DNA of 64,000 bases from Roseivivax sp. GX 12232 (GCF_021272185.1 NZ_JAJSEC010000010.1:92870-156869), one strand, 5' to 3'. Shown: positions 1 through 8,669, counted from the first letter of the stretch. The notes: a model not told the origin generated them from the letters alone. Numbers and translations are program-made.

Positions 1-1
1 G

Positions 2-33
2 AAGGCGGCGCGCCGGGGGGCGGGCCGCCTTTT
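2..33 (+). terminator. Rho-independent terminator of a gene left of the window
   Basis: An 8-bp inverted repeat (AAGGCGGC at 2-9 pairing with GCCGCCTT at 24-31) encloses a G/C-rich loop and runs into four T residues. This is the form of an intrinsic terminator for a plus-strand gene lying outside the window. It could also work weakly on the other strand. Confidence 0.6.
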
Positions 34-58
34 GCGTTTGGGGGGATCAGTGGGGGGA

Positions 59-343
59 TCAGTCGCGGGCGCTGGCCGCCCGGTAGACCGCACCGCGGTC
101 GCGCTTTCCGACGGCCACGACAAGCACGACCACATCGCTCTCCCGCACCTCGTAGACCAGCCGATACCCCGAGGCGCGCAGCTTGATCTTGTAGCGGTTC
201 CGCGTGCCGCGCAGCCGCGCCGCGGGCACATGCGGGGCCTCGAGCCGCTCCGCGAGCTTGCGTTTCAGCTGCCGCTGTACTGCGGCGTCGAGCGCGTCCC
301 ACTCCTTCTTCGCGACTTTCAGGAAGCGAAGCTCATAGCTCAT
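59..343 (-). CDS. RelE/ParE-family toxin of a type II toxin-antitoxin system
   Basis: This 94-residue protein has the compact RelE-fold pattern: a basic helical N-terminus (LKVAKKEW, LKRKLAERL) and the C-terminal core reading RYKIKLRASGYRLVYEV followed by VVVLVVAVGKRDR. Family members are mostly ribosome-dependent or free mRNA endonucleases, so mRNA cleavage is the likely activity. The start is set at the ATG at 343 (MSYELRF), because the frame upstream is arginine-rich and would read further into the antitoxin gene. It overlaps the upstream antitoxin gene by 11 nt, the usual antitoxin-first translational coupling. The whole pair lies on the minus strand at the window edge. Confidence 0.85.
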   Translation of the reverse strand: MSYELRFLKVAKKEWDALDAAVQRQLKRKLAERLEAPHVPAARLRGTRNRYKIKLRASGYRLVYEVRESDVVVLVVAVGKRDRGAVYRAASARD

Positions 344-572
344 CGAGCGAGACCGAGACCTCTTCTCCACCGGCGCGCGCGTCGGCCAGGGCATTGAGTT
401 CGGCGTCTTCCAGGCGGTCCATGATCTCGTCGAAGAGATCGGCGGGCACGGCGTAGAAGGCCGGGGCGTTGTGATTAAGAACCGCCAGCGGCTCCTCTCC
501 GATCAGCGCCATGGGGTTGCGCTTGAACTCGGTGATGCTGGCGGTGGGGCCGGATTGGATATGCGCGGGCAT
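333..572 (-). CDS. Phd/YefM-family antitoxin
   Basis: This 79-residue protein starts MPAHIQSGPTASITEFKRNP. The SITEFKRNP stretch and the following AVLNHNAPAFYAVP match the DNA-binding N-terminal fold of Phd/YefM antitoxins. The C-terminal half (DEIMDRLEDAELNALADAR) is the acidic helix expected to wrap the toxin. The ATG at 572 is preceded by AAAAGGAG at an 8-nt spacing, which supports this start over the longer frame. Such antitoxins normally repress their own promoter, so the region just above 572 is the likely operator. Confidence 0.87.
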   Translation of the reverse strand: MPAHIQSGPTASITEFKRNPMALIGEEPLAVLNHNAPAFYAVPADLFDEIMDRLEDAELNALADARAGGEEVSVSLDEL

Positions 573-719
573 GGATGTGGCTCCTTTTGTGGGGCTAAAT
601 ATGGAGCTGATTTTGGGGCTTGGCAAGGTGTGAGTTCGGTGGATCAGATGGGGCTATCGAGGCGCTAGATCCGTTTGGGCGTGTGATTTCCCAACCTCGT
701 GCACGATGCGTTGTCCTTT

Positions 720-906
720 CTTGCGCCCGAATAGCACCGAAGGTGCCGGGCGCGCGCCGGACCGGCCCCTTGGGCCGGCGCTCCTTTGGATGGCGTGATT
801 AAGCTCGCCTCTCGTCCTGACCTTGTTGGGATAAAGCGCGCAGCTCAGAGGTCAGTAGCGCCGGCCCCCGGTCCGGCGCGCGCCCTCTGGTGGGATGTGT
901 TGAGAG
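720..906 (+). repeat. Dispersed palindromic element, copy 1 of 4
   Basis: The segment recurs near 4223, 7986 and 32674 in the same orientation. It starts CTTGCGCCCGAA, then has a left arm GGGCGCGCGCCGGACCGG (748-765) continuing to GGCGCT (782). A right arm at 857-885 is its reverse complement apart from a 4-nt loop-side difference. Inside lies a second inverted pair, CTGACCT (817-823) and AGGTCAG (849-855), around a loop containing GGGATAAAGCGC. No protein is apparent. It could be a miniature mobile element, a BIME-like repeat or a structured RNA. About 120 bp to its right lies a heptamer array. Confidence 0.8.
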
Positions 907-1028
907 GTGCAGGGCGTGGCGGTTGTTCAGATTGCGCTTTGGCACTTGGGTCGCACGCGTTTGACGTTGGGGGGGACCATCCCGCTGTCGTCGAACCGCT
1001 TGCCGCATCTGGGTTTTTGCGGGACCCG

Positions 1029-1200
1029 GCTCTCAGCTCTCAGCTCTCAGCTCTCAGCTCTCAGCTCTCAGCTCTCAGCTCTCAGCCCTCAGCCCTCAGC
1101 CCTCAGCCCTCAGCCCTCAGCCCTCAGCCCTCAGCCCTCAGCCCTCAGCCCTCAGCCCTCAGCCCTCAGCCCTCAGCCCTCAGCCCTCAGCCCTCAGCCC
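1029..1200. repeat. Heptamer tandem array (CTCAGCT then CCTCAGC)
   Basis: About 24 head-to-tail 7-bp units. Roughly the first eight read CTCAGCT and the rest read CCTCAGC, so two homogenised blocks are present. Read on the minus strand the second block is (GGGCTGA)n, a G3N4 pattern. Seven is not a multiple of three, so open frames through it are artefacts. The array ends about 20 bp from the 3' end of the glycosyltransferase gene. Confidence 0.95.
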
Positions 1201-1220
1201 AAGCCGCGCACACAAACCCC

Positions 1221-2336
1221 TCACTCCACCCGCGCCTCCGCCCTCCGGCGGGGCTCGTATTTGTCCCCGATCACCCGGCGCACATCCGACCAGCGTAGCC
1301 GCTCCCAGGCGGGGCCGTCGGAGATGAAGCCCTGCGCGACCAGCGCCTGGCGCAGCTCTTCCATGTGGATCACTCCGAGGTCGTGGCGCTTTTTGAAGCC
1401 GCCCTTCTTCTTCAGGATGCGCTGCAGACGGGCGATCTCGATCAGCTCGATCCCGCAGAAACTCCGCAGGTGCCGGGCGATCATCTCGGTGGCGCCGGAT
1501 TGGCGGCGCAGGATCATGCCGACGCGCTGGTCGGGGCGGCCGACGAAGCCGAAGAGATGCAGCGCCGAGCCCTCGGCGGCGAGCACCTGGCGGGCGGCCT
1601 TGTAGCGCGCCACCTGGGTCGGCAGGTCGTGGTCCTGGGGGTGGAAGATCTCGTAGCCCTCGGCTTCCAGGTGCGCTTCGAGCCGGCTCTCGCCGATCAG
1701 CCCGCCCTTGGAGAGCCCGAGCTTCGAGCGCGAGATGTAGAGCCGCTCGGGGCCTTCCGCGGGCACGTCGCGGCCGAACTCCGCCATGAAGGCGCGGAAG
1801 GCGGGCGTGCCCGAGACGATCTCGCCCAGACCGAAACCCTGGCCGGGCACGACCAGCTCCTCGACCTCGGTCGGGCTTGTGGCCACATGCACCGGCAGAT
1901 CGCAGCCCGCGAGCTGCCAGAAGGCGCGCTGCCAGCCGGCGACTTCCTGGCCGCGGGCGGGCCGCTTGGGGATGTAGAGGATGCCGTCGAAGGGGCCCTG
2001 GCCGGCGTCCAGCCCCCAGAGCCGCCCGGTGCTTTCGACCAGGAAATGGCCGAAATGCACCCAGAGGACGCCGCCCCAGAGCCAGCGGCCGGGCAGCACC
2101 TCGGGCGGCGCGTCGGGTGGTCCGGCGGGGGCCTCGGGCGCCAGCGTCAGCGCCCGGTGATTGCGCCAGAAGGCGCCGGTCTCGCAATGGCTGCCGTCGG
2201 CGCGCAAGACGCCTGCGGCCTGGCGGAAGGCGCTTTCCGCGGGCGGCATGACCAGCGCGCCGCGCAAGCTCTCGATCTCCTGCGACCAGCCGCCCTCGGG
2301 CAGGGGGCGGTCCGAGGCGTCCCCGGGCACGGCCAT
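1221..2336 (-). CDS. Glycosyltransferase family 61 (DUF563-like) protein
   Basis: This 371-residue protein resembles GT61/DUF563 glycosyltransferases. It has a central segment RLYISRSKLGLSKGGLIGE, an EGYEIFHPQ stretch and a following AAEGSALHLFGFVG that corresponds to the conserved G-A/S-x-H loop. It probably transfers a sugar to a surface polysaccharide; the substrate is unknown. The ATG at 2336 (MAVPGD) is chosen because it sits one base after the TGA of the upstream methyltransferase, giving tight coupling. The C-terminus is basic (EPRRRAEAR). It is followed by the heptamer array. Confidence 0.7.
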   Translation of the reverse strand: MAVPGDASDRPLPEGGWSQEIESLRGALVMPPAESAFRQAAGVLRADGSHCETGAFWRNHRALTLAPEAPAGPPDAPPEVLPGRWLWGGVLWVHFGHFLVESTGRLWGLDAGQGPFDGILYIPKRPARGQEVAGWQRAFWQLAGCDLPVHVATSPTEVEELVVPGQGFGLGEIVSGTPAFRAFMAEFGRDVPAEGPERLYISRSKLGLSKGGLIGESRLEAHLEAEGYEIFHPQDHDLPTQVARYKAARQVLAAEGSALHLFGFVGRPDQRVGMILRRQSGATEMIARHLRSFCGIELIEIARLQRILKKKGGFKKRHDLGVIHMEELRQALVAQGFISDGPAWERLRWSDVRRVIGDKYEPRRRAEARVE

Positions 2337-2337
2337 C

Positions 2338-3024
2338 TCAGCCCTCCCGGATCGCGGTCCAGACCAGCCGGGTCGAGACCTCCTCGTGTTTGGCAAAGCC
2401 CGCGCGGGTCAGGATGCGCTTGCATTCGCGCATGCCCTCGCGGCCGTAGACGCCGGGGTGGAACTCGATCACCAGGGCGCGCAGGCCGGTCAGATCGGCG
2501 GCGCGCAGGAAATCGAGCTCGCCCCCCTCGATGTCGCAGAGAAGCACCGTCGGCGCCTCGGCTTCGCGCAGCGCCGCCCAGCTTTGTGTCGGCACCTCGA
2601 CCGGGCGCGAGCGCCGCGCCTCGGGGGCGATCAGCGAAGAGCCGAGGTAAGAGGCATGGATGTGGAAGGTCCGGGTCTCGGGGCGGTCGGGGCCCGCGTC
2701 GACCACCGCCTGGCGCAGCTCGAGCCGATGCTCGAGCCCGTTCAGCGCATAGAGCCCGCGGATATGTTCCTGCAGCTCGGGGTTCGGCTCGAAGGCCAGG
2801 ATGCGCGCGGGCGCGCGGTTGAGCGCGGTCACCGCCCCGACAAGCCCCAGCCCCGCGCCCAGTTCGATCACCCGGTCGCCGGGGCGCACGACGGCAAGCG
2901 CGCCGCGGATCTCGTCGCCCTCGTAGCGGGCGGCGGCGATCCGCTGGATGCGCGTCTCGGTCAGGAAGGGCGACTGCGGCACCTGCACCCCGTGGCAGGT
3001 GGCGGCGATGGCGATGTCTTTCAT
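2338..3024 (-). CDS. FkbM-family SAM-dependent methyltransferase
   Basis: This 228-residue class I methyltransferase has the SAM-binding motif VIELGAGLGLVGAV around residues 52-65, the acidic post-I residue in ILAFEPNPELQEHI, and the LLCDIEGGELDFLRAAD segment typical of FkbM proteins. Family members O-methylate sugars or other small products, often in glycan pathways. It is translationally coupled to the GT61 gene that follows 1 nt downstream, so the two probably modify the same glycan. The substrate is not predictable. Confidence 0.8.
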   Translation of the reverse strand: MKDIAIAATCHGVQVPQSPFLTETRIQRIAAARYEGDEIRGALAVVRPGDRVIELGAGLGLVGAVTALNRAPARILAFEPNPELQEHIRGLYALNGLEHRLELRQAVVDAGPDRPETRTFHIHASYLGSSLIAPEARRSRPVEVPTQSWAALREAEAPTVLLCDIEGGELDFLRAADLTGLRALVIEFHPGVYGREGMRECKRILTRAGFAKHEEVSTRLVWTAIREG

Positions 3025-3229
3025 GGCGCTGCTCGGCGGCCTCCTTGTCGGGGGCGAGCCTAGCAGAGCCTGCCCCCCGCGCCCAAGTTGGCACGAAGGA
3101 GGTTAAGGCGGAATTTTTCCCCGGTGGGGAGGTTTTGCCGCGCCCCGGGCCGCCTGCGGCACCGGGGTCTCTGGACGCCGCGCGGGCAATGGTGCATACC
3201 CGGGCGCGACAGCATCCGGAGGTTCCTCG

Positions 3230-3613
3230 ATGGGGATTCTGCAAACCCTTCTGCGGGCCGTGACGTGGTGGAACGGTCAGACCCTCAACACCCAGTTCTG
3301 GACCTGGCGCCACGGCCAGAAGGTGGGCGAGGACCAGCAGGGCAACGTCTTCTACCAGACCCGCGACGGCAAGCGCCGCTGGGTCATCTTCAACGGCGAG
3401 GCCGAGGCGACCCGCGTCGACCCCGACTGGCACGGCTGGCTGCACCACACCTTCAAGGAGCCGCCGACCGAACGCCCGCTGCCCCACAAGTCCTGGGAAA
3501 AGCCGCATATCGAGAACCTGACGGGCACGGCCCTGGCCTATGCGCCCAAGGGCTCGATCCGCCAGGCCGATCCGGCGGAACGCTCGGACTACGAGGCCTG
3601 GAGCCCCGAGTGA
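3230..3613 (+). CDS. NDUFA12-like complex I accessory subunit
   Basis: This 127-residue protein matches the NADH:ubiquinone oxidoreductase 17.2 kDa (NDUFA12/B17.2) family. The signs are [32 protein letters not shown], then [26 protein letters not shown] and a proline-rich C-terminal [14 protein letters not shown]. In alphaproteobacteria it is a peripheral subunit of complex I at the inner membrane. The ATG at 3230 follows GGAGG at a proper spacing. Its stop codon overlaps the GTG of the next gene (GTGA). Confidence 0.93.
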   Translation: MGILQTLLRAVTWWNGQTLNTQFWTWRHGQKVGEDQQGNVFYQTRDGKRRWVIFNGEAEATRVDPDWHGWLHHTFKEPPTERPLPHKSWEKPHIENLTGTALAYAPKGSIRQADPAERSDYEAWSPE

Positions 3614-4092
3614 GCCGGGCGCTCAGGTCCGCCGTCCTGGCGCTGGCGCTGGGCGCCGCGGCGCTGCCCGGGCTGGCGCAGGACACCACGATCATCACCC
3701 CGCAGCCGCGCCCCGAGGGGGCGGAGGAGGGGCTCGAGGGTGCCGATACCGATGCCACGCCGCGCCCGCTGCCCGAGGTCGATGCCGGCCCCGCCGTGGT
3801 CAGCGGCAGCGGCGCGGTGCTGCGCACGCTCGACAAGCTGAACGGCACCACCGAGGATCTGAGCGTGCCGAGCCGCCAGGCCATGCGCACCGGCCGGATC
3901 GAGGTTGCGGTGGCCGAATGCCGCTATCCCGCCGGAGATCCCGCGCGCGACGCCTATGCCTATGTGATCGTGCGCGAGGTCGACGAGGAGCAGCCGGTCT
4001 TCGCCGGCTGGATGATCGCCTCGGCGCCCACGATCAACCCGATGGACCACGCCCGCTACGACGTCTGGGTGCTGCGCTGCGCGACGTCCTGA
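3610..4092 (+). CDS. DUF2155-domain exported protein
   Basis: This 160-residue protein has an N-terminal signal peptide ([21 protein letters not shown], cleavage probably near residue 23). A low-complexity linker rich in Pro/Glu/Ala follows. The C-terminal DUF2155 domain contains [29 protein letters not shown] and [21 protein letters not shown]. Two cysteines (AVAEC and VLRC) are placed for a disulfide. The function of the domain is unknown. The GTG at 3610 is chosen because it overlaps the preceding TGA; upstream sequence in this frame is the shadow of NDUFA12. Confidence 0.85.
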   Translation: MSRALRSAVLALALGAAALPGLAQDTTIITPQPRPEGAEEGLEGADTDATPRPLPEVDAGPAVVSGSGAVLRTLDKLNGTTEDLSVPSRQAMRTGRIEVAVAECRYPAGDPARDAYAYVIVREVDEEQPVFAGWMIASAPTINPMDHARYDVWVLRCATS

Positions 4093-4222
4093 GGGGGTGG
4101 GCTTGGGGTGCGGGCCCTAGAGCTCTCTGTAGATGCGGGTCGAGAGGGAGGCAGGCGGGGCCTCGGCGCCAGGGCATCCATACAGACAGTTCCGCAAGCG
4201 CATTCCGTTCAAGCCATCGCTT

Positions 4223-4408
4223 CTTGCGCCCGAATAGCACCGAAGGTGCCGGGCGCGCGCCGGACCGGCCCCTTGGGCCGGCGCTCCTTGGGGTGGCGTG
4301 CCTAGTTCGCAGTTCGTCCTGACCTTGCCTGGATTAAGCGCCTCGCTCGGAGGTCAGAAGCGCCGGCCCCCGGTCCGGCGCGCGCCCTTTGTCGGGGCGG
4401 GTTGAGGG
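4223..4408 (+). repeat. Dispersed palindromic element, copy 2 of 4
   Basis: Same architecture as the copy at 720: CTTGCGCCCGAATAGCACC start, long G/C-rich outer arms, inner CTGACCT/AGGTCAG pair and a loop here reading GGATTAAGCGC. It fills most of the gap between the convergent DUF2155 and aat genes, where it might also act as a bidirectional transcription stop. The 3' flank GGGGCGGGTTGAGGGG is shared with copy 4. Nothing else is seen between 4093 and 4541. Confidence 0.8.
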
Positions 4409-4541
4409 GGTGGTGGGCGTAGACACAGTGCGAGGTCCGCTGGACAGCTGTCCGCACCGGCGAGCTCGGCTCCGGCCAGATTGCTCCTGTCCGCTTTCGT
4501 GCGATCGTGGTGGTCGCACGGTGGGCGTCCCCCCCCCCGAC

Positions 4542-5177
4542 CTACCCCCGCCCCGTCAGCCGCGCGACCACCTCGCGGCCCGACCCCGCGAGCGGGGTCT
4601 CGGAGAACCGGCCCTCCTCCTTCAGCGCCGCCTTCAGCCGGGCCTGGTAGGCCGTGCGGCTGATCTCCTCGGCCCCGAGCGAGGCAAGGTGATGGGTCAG
4701 GAACTGGGTGTCGAAAAGCCGGTAGCCCGCCCGCGTCAGGTGATCCACCAGCCAGGCCAGCGCCACCTTGGAGGCGTCGCGGCGGCGCGAGAACATGCTC
4801 TCGCCGCAGAAGGCCGCGCCGACGGAGACGCCGTAGACCCCGCCGACCAGCGCGCCCTCCTCCCAGACCTCGAGGCTATGCGCCTCACCGGCGGCATTCA
4901 GCGCCGAGTAGACGCGCAGGATCTCGTCGTTGATCCAGGTCTCCTCGCGGTCTGCGCAGCCGCGCATCACGCCCGCGAAATCGCGGTTCAGGCTGACCTG
5001 GAAGCGGTCCTGCCGGAGCGTCCGGGCGAGGCTCCGCGAGACATGGAAGCCATCGAGCGGGATCACCCCGCGGAACTTCGGGTCGACCCAGAAGATCTCC
5101 GGGTCGTCCCGGCTTTCGGCCATCGGGAAGACGCCGACCCGATAGGCCTGCAGGATCAGCTCGGGCGAGACGCTCAC
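4542..5177 (-). CDS. aat: Leucyl/phenylalanyl-tRNA-protein transferase
   Basis: Aat transfers Leu or Phe from tRNA to N-terminal Arg/Lys of proteins, creating N-degrons for ClpAPS. The 211-residue protein has the family landmarks: [11 protein letters not shown] near the N-terminus, [24 protein letters not shown], the [31 protein letters not shown] core, and [23 protein letters not shown]. The start is a GTG at 5177 overlapping the TGA of accC, which places it as the last gene of the accB-accC-aat operon. Length is normal. Confidence 0.95.
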   Translation of the reverse strand: MSVSPELILQAYRVGVFPMAESRDDPEIFWVDPKFRGVIPLDGFHVSRSLARTLRQDRFQVSLNRDFAGVMRGCADREETWINDEILRVYSALNAAGEAHSLEVWEEGALVGGVYGVSVGAAFCGESMFSRRRDASKVALAWLVDHLTRAGYRLFDTQFLTHHLASLGAEEISRTAYQARLKAALKEEGRFSETPLAGSGREVVARLTGRG

Positions 5178-6526
5178 TTGTCTCCGAAGGTGGCCTCGAG
5201 CCAGTGCTCCAGCCAGTGGATGTTGTAATCCCCGCTCCGCACGTCCTCGTTCTCGAGCAGCATCCGGAACAGCGGGATGGTCGAATCGACGCCATCCACG
5301 ATCAGCTCGCCCAGGGCCCGGTCGAGCCGGGCAAGCGCCTCGGCACGGTCGCGGCCGTGCACGATCAGCTTGCCGATCAGGCTGTCGTAATAGGGCGGGA
5401 TCTTGTAGCCCTGATAAAGCGCGCTATCCATCCGCACGCCAAGGCCGCCCGGGGCGTGATACTGGGTGATCTTGCCCGGCGAGGGGGCGAAGTTCGGCAG
5501 TTTCTCGGCGTTGATCCGGGCCTCGATGGCATGGCCGTTGATCGTCAGGTCGTCCTGGCCGAAGGACAGCGGCATCCCGGCGGCGACGCGGATCTGTTCG
5601 CGCACCAGATCGACGCCGAAGATCGCCTCGGTCACCGGGTGTTCGACCTGCAGGCGGGTGTTCATCTCGATGAAGTAGAACTCGCCGTTTTCGTAGAGGA
5701 ACTCGATGGTGCCGGCGCCGGCGTAGTTGATCTTGGCGACCGCATCGGCGCAGACCTTGCCGATCCGCGCGCGCTCTTCCTCGGAGATGATCGGGCCGGG
5801 GGCCTCTTCGAGCACCTTCTGGTGGCGGCGCTGCAGCGAGCAGTCGCGCTCGCCGAGGTGCACCGCCTGGCCCTTGCCGTCGCCAAAGACCTGGATCTCG
5901 ATATGGCGCGGCGTGGTGAGGTATTTCTCGATGTAGACCTCGTCGTTGCCGAAGGCGGCCTTGCCCTCGGAGCGCGCGGTCTGGAAGGCGCGTTCCATCT
6001 CGGCGGCGGAATTGGCCACCTTCATGCCGCGGCCGCCGCCGCCGGCGGTGGCCTTGATGATCACCGGGTAGCCGATCTCCTCGCCGATCTTGCGGGCGGT
6101 CTCGAGGTCGGGCACACCACCCTCGGAGCCGGGCACGCAGGGCACGCCGAGCTCCTTCATGGTGTCCTTGGCGGTGATCTTGTCGCCCATGATGCGGATG
6201 TGCTCGGCGCGCGGACCGATGAAGGTCAGCCCGTGGTCCTCGACGATCTGCACGAAGCGGGCGTTCTCGGAGAGAAAGCCGTAGCCCGGGTGGATCGCCT
6301 GGGCGCCGGTCACCTCGCAGGCCGAGATGATCGCCGGGAAGGAGAGGTAGCTGTCGGTCGAGGAGGCCGGGCCGATGCAGATGGTCTCATCGGCCATGCG
6401 CACATGCATGGCGTCGGCATCGGCGGTGGAATGCACCGCGACCGAGGCGATGCCCATCTCGCGGCAGGCGCGCACCACGCGGAGCGCGATCTCCCCGCGG
6501 TTGGCGATCAGGATCTTGTCGAACAT
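5174..6526 (-). CDS. accC: Acetyl-CoA carboxylase, biotin carboxylase subunit
   Basis: AccC carboxylates biotin on AccB using ATP and bicarbonate, the first step of fatty acid synthesis. This 450-residue copy begins [16 protein letters not shown], has the ATP-grasp glycine loop GGGGRGM at residues 162-168, the [10 protein letters not shown] catalytic region and a normal biotin carboxylase C-terminal domain. The ATG at 6526 is preferred to an upstream in-frame GTG at 6538 because it gives the canonical N-terminus. It follows accB by 8 nt and overlaps aat by 4 nt. Confidence 0.97.
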   Translation of the reverse strand: MFDKILIANRGEIALRVVRACREMGIASVAVHSTADADAMHVRMADETICIGPASSTDSYLSFPAIISACEVTGAQAIHPGYGFLSENARFVQIVEDHGLTFIGPRAEHIRIMGDKITAKDTMKELGVPCVPGSEGGVPDLETARKIGEEIGYPVIIKATAGGGGRGMKVANSAAEMERAFQTARSEGKAAFGNDEVYIEKYLTTPRHIEIQVFGDGKGQAVHLGERDCSLQRRHQKVLEEAPGPIISEEERARIGKVCADAVAKINYAGAGTIEFLYENGEFYFIEMNTRLQVEHPVTEAIFGVDLVREQIRVAAGMPLSFGQDDLTINGHAIEARINAEKLPNFAPSPGKITQYHAPGGLGVRMDSALYQGYKIPPYYDSLIGKLIVHGRDRAEALARLDRALGELIVDGVDSTIPLFRMLLENEDVRSGDYNIHWLEHWLEATFGDK

Positions 6527-6534
6527 GCGCGGCC

Positions 6535-7035
6535 TCACTCGACGATGACGAGCGGGGCGCCGTATTCCACGGGCGCGCCATCCTCGACGAGGATGCGCTT
6601 GACGGTGCCCGAGGCCGGGGCGGGGATGTGGTTCATCGTCTTCATCGCCTCGACGATGATCAGCGTGTCGCCCTCGTTGACCTGGCTGCCGACCTTGATG
6701 AAGGCAGGGGAGCCGGGTTCGGGCTGCAGGTAGACCGTGCCGACCATGGGCGAGAGCACCGCGCCGGGATGGGCGGCGGGATCCTCGGGCATCTCGGGGG
6801 CCGGGGCCGGGGCGCTTTGGCCCTGCGCCGGGGCCGCGGGGGCGGCCTGGGGTGCGGCGGGCACCTGGACCTGTGCCGGCGCGGCCTGCGGCTGGGCGCG
6901 GCTCACGCGGACATTGAGACTGTCATTGTCGGCATATTCGCGCTTGACCTGCAGTTCGGTCAGATCGTTCTCGCGCAGCAGTTCCGCCAGTGCCTGGATG
7001 AAGGCAACGTCGGACTCATGGGTGTTCTTGCTCAT
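6535..7035 (-). CDS. accB: Acetyl-CoA carboxylase biotin carboxyl carrier protein
   Basis: This 166-residue BCCP has an N-terminal helical region, an Ala/Pro/Gln-rich flexible linker (about residues 47-85), and a C-terminal biotinyl domain. The biotinylated lysine is K132 in EAMKTMNHI. The linker is typical and lets the biotin arm shuttle between AccC and the carboxyltransferase. It is the first gene of accB-accC-aat. The roughly 200 bp upstream (7036-7241) must contain the operon promoter; I see no obvious riboswitch there. Confidence 0.96.
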   Translation of the reverse strand: MSKNTHESDVAFIQALAELLRENDLTELQVKREYADNDSLNVRVSRAQPQAAPAQVQVPAAPQAAPAAPAQGQSAPAPAPEMPEDPAAHPGAVLSPMVGTVYLQPEPGSPAFIKVGSQVNEGDTLIIVEAMKTMNHIPAPASGTVKRILVEDGAPVEYGAPLVIVE

Positions 7036-7241
7036 ACCGTCCTCAACGAATGCGCCTGCCGCCTGCGGCAGTCTGTCCTGTTACGTCGGGTCGCTTATAG
7101 GCCAAGCGCGGGCGAGTGAAAAGCGACGCGGCATACCTAATGGGCCCGGGCTCGATTGCTGGGCGCAGTTAGAACGCGCGGGCGGCGGGGGCAAGCGGGA
7201 AGGCGGGGGTGATCACGGGGGCGCGGGCTGTGTTTGGCCGC

Positions 7242-7733
7242 TCAGAGCGGCGGGGCCGCGTAGGGATCGGCGGCGCGCACCGGTTGCGAGAGGAGCTGGA
7301 CCAACGAGGCATCTTGCTCGGTGGTGGGTTTCGGGGTGCTTGGGTCTTGGCGCGCAGGCGTCTCGGCGGGCCGTGCCGTCTTCTCCGGGGCCGGGGCCGC
7401 CTGCGCCTCGGCGGTCCGCGCCTTGTCCTCCTCCGCCTTGTCGGATTGCGCGCTCTCGGTCTGCGCGTTCAGCAGCGCCGCGATCCGCAGCTGCAGGATC
7501 GAGGGCGGCGCCACGTTGTCGTCGGGGTTCAGCATGAGGTCGACCGGATCGGGTTGCCCCGCGCTGAGAGGCACCGGCGCCTGCCGCCGCGTGTCCCCGC
7601 CGCCCCGTGTCTCGGTCTCGGCGCTGGCGGTTGGTCTTTCGGGCGAGCGCAGCGGTTCGACCGGCGCCTGCGCCGGTGCGAGCGGCGCCGGGGCGAAACC
7701 TGCAAAATAGGACAGCCGTGCCAGAACCATCAT
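7242..7733 (-). CDS. Uncharacterised Pro/Ala-rich protein
   Basis: I do not recognise a family for this 163-residue product. The N-terminus (MMVLARLSYFAGFAPAP) could be a short membrane anchor or signal. The rest is low complexity and rich in Ala, Pro, Glu and Arg, with one more ordered stretch VDLMLNPDDNVAPPSILQLRIAALLNAQ near the middle. The ATG at 7733 is chosen because a GGAGG lies 7 nt upstream. It lies about 200 bp upstream of accB on the same strand, so co-transcription is possible but not shown. Confidence 0.5.
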   Translation of the reverse strand: MMVLARLSYFAGFAPAPLAPAQAPVEPLRSPERPTASAETETRGGGDTRRQAPVPLSAGQPDPVDLMLNPDDNVAPPSILQLRIAALLNAQTESAQSDKAEEDKARTAEAQAAPAPEKTARPAETPARQDPSTPKPTTEQDASLVQLLSQPVRAADPYAAPPL

Positions 7734-7985
7734 GACCAAGCCTCCGGATGGATACGCGCTACACAGGCCTTGCACAGGGACAGAAGCCCGAAGGTCTAAC
7801 GGTTAGATTGGGGTGCGAGGTTAAATTCGAGTTAATGAATGCGTCGAAAATGTGGCGGGCGCGGGGAGGGGATGCCGGGTTTTGGCGGTGGGTTTTGGGG
7901 TGAAGAAGAGGCAGCTTTGTCTCTCTTTGGCGCCTCATCGCTGCCCTTCCGAACTCCACCCCAGCCTCTTTACCCCGCGCACCTC

Positions 7986-8166
7986 CTTGCGCCCGAATAG
8001 CAACGAAGGTGCCGGGCGCGCGCCGGACCGGCCCCTTGGGCCGGCGCTCCTTTGGGTGGCGCGCTTAGCTATCCCCTAGCCCTGACCTTGTCGGGATAAA
8101 GCGCATTGCCCAGAGGTCAGCAGCGCCGACCCCCGGTCCGGCGCGCGCCCTCTGTTCGGCGGGTTG
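7986..8166 (+). repeat. Dispersed palindromic element, copy 3 of 4
   Basis: Same orientation and architecture as the copies at 720, 4223 and 32674, with the inner CTGACCT/AGGTCAG arms and the loop GGGATAAAGCGC. The 5' end here reads CTTGCGCCCGAATAGCAACG. About 40 bp to its right a heptamer array begins, repeating the element-array association seen with copy 1. Confidence 0.8.
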
Positions 8167-8205
8167 ATGGCGGTTGATGGCGTTGGGGGTGGGGTCACCC
8201 TCATT

Positions 8206-8371
8206 GGGAGATGGGAGATGGGAGATGGGAGATGGGAGATGGGAGATGGGAGATGGGAGATGGGAGATGGGAGATGGGAGATGGGAGATGGGAGATGGGA
8301 GATGGGAGATGGGAGATGGGAGATGGGAGATGGGTGATGGGTGATGGGTGATGGGTGATGGGTGATGGGTG
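8206..8371. repeat. Heptamer tandem array (GGGAGAT then GGGTGAT)
   Basis: About 24 tandem 7-bp units. Roughly the first 18 read GGGAGAT and the last six read GGGTGAT, again two homogenised blocks with a sharp switch. The plus strand is G-rich with G3 every seven bases. Confidence 0.95.
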
Positions 8372-8420
8372 GCGAGCGCCGGTTTGTCCCTTGCCCGGGC
8401 GGGTTCGCACCATCTCGATG

Positions 8421-8550
8421 GCACAGGGCACAGGGCACAGGGCACAGGGCACAGGGCACAGGGCACAGGGCACAGGGCACAGGGCACAGGGCACAGGGCA
8501 CAGGGCACAGGGCACAGGGCACAGGGCACAGGGCACAGGGCACAGGGCAC
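8421..8550. repeat. Heptamer tandem array (GGGCACA)
   Basis: About 18-19 uninterrupted units of GGGCACA on the plus strand, 50 bp after the end of the GGGAGAT/GGGTGAT array. Same period and same G3 register as that array but an unrelated N4. All six frames through it produce repetitive peptides that I regard as non-genic. Confidence 0.95.
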
Positions 8551-8640
8551 GCGGCTAACCGCAGCGCACTCCATCCTTAGTCGACCACGCCCGTCGTGCG
8601 GCGCACTCGACCTTTCACGCTCCGCACCACCCCCCCCTAC

Positions 8641-8669
8641 AAAAAACACCCGGCCCAAAAGGCCGGGTG
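8641..8669 (-). terminator. Intrinsic terminator of acs
   Basis: On the minus strand a perfect 9-bp stem (CACCCGGCC with GGCCGGGTG, 8647-8655 and 8661-8669) with a 5-nt loop is followed by a run of six U. It lies about 50 bp past the acs stop codon. Confidence 0.9.

Noticed and set aside
1029..1200. Possible CRISPR array
   Set aside because: Units are 7 bp with no spacers; the same holds for 8206-8550.
786..1605. Plus-strand open frames with SALSPQPSALSPQP-type peptides
   Set aside because: They are translations of the CTCAGCT/CCTCAGC tandem array running into the antisense of the glycosyltransferase gene.
5204..6733. 509-codon plus-strand frame opposite accC/accB
   Set aside because: Antisense shadow of strongly conserved genes in GC-rich DNA; composition is His/Asp/Leu/Gly-rich and lacks domains.
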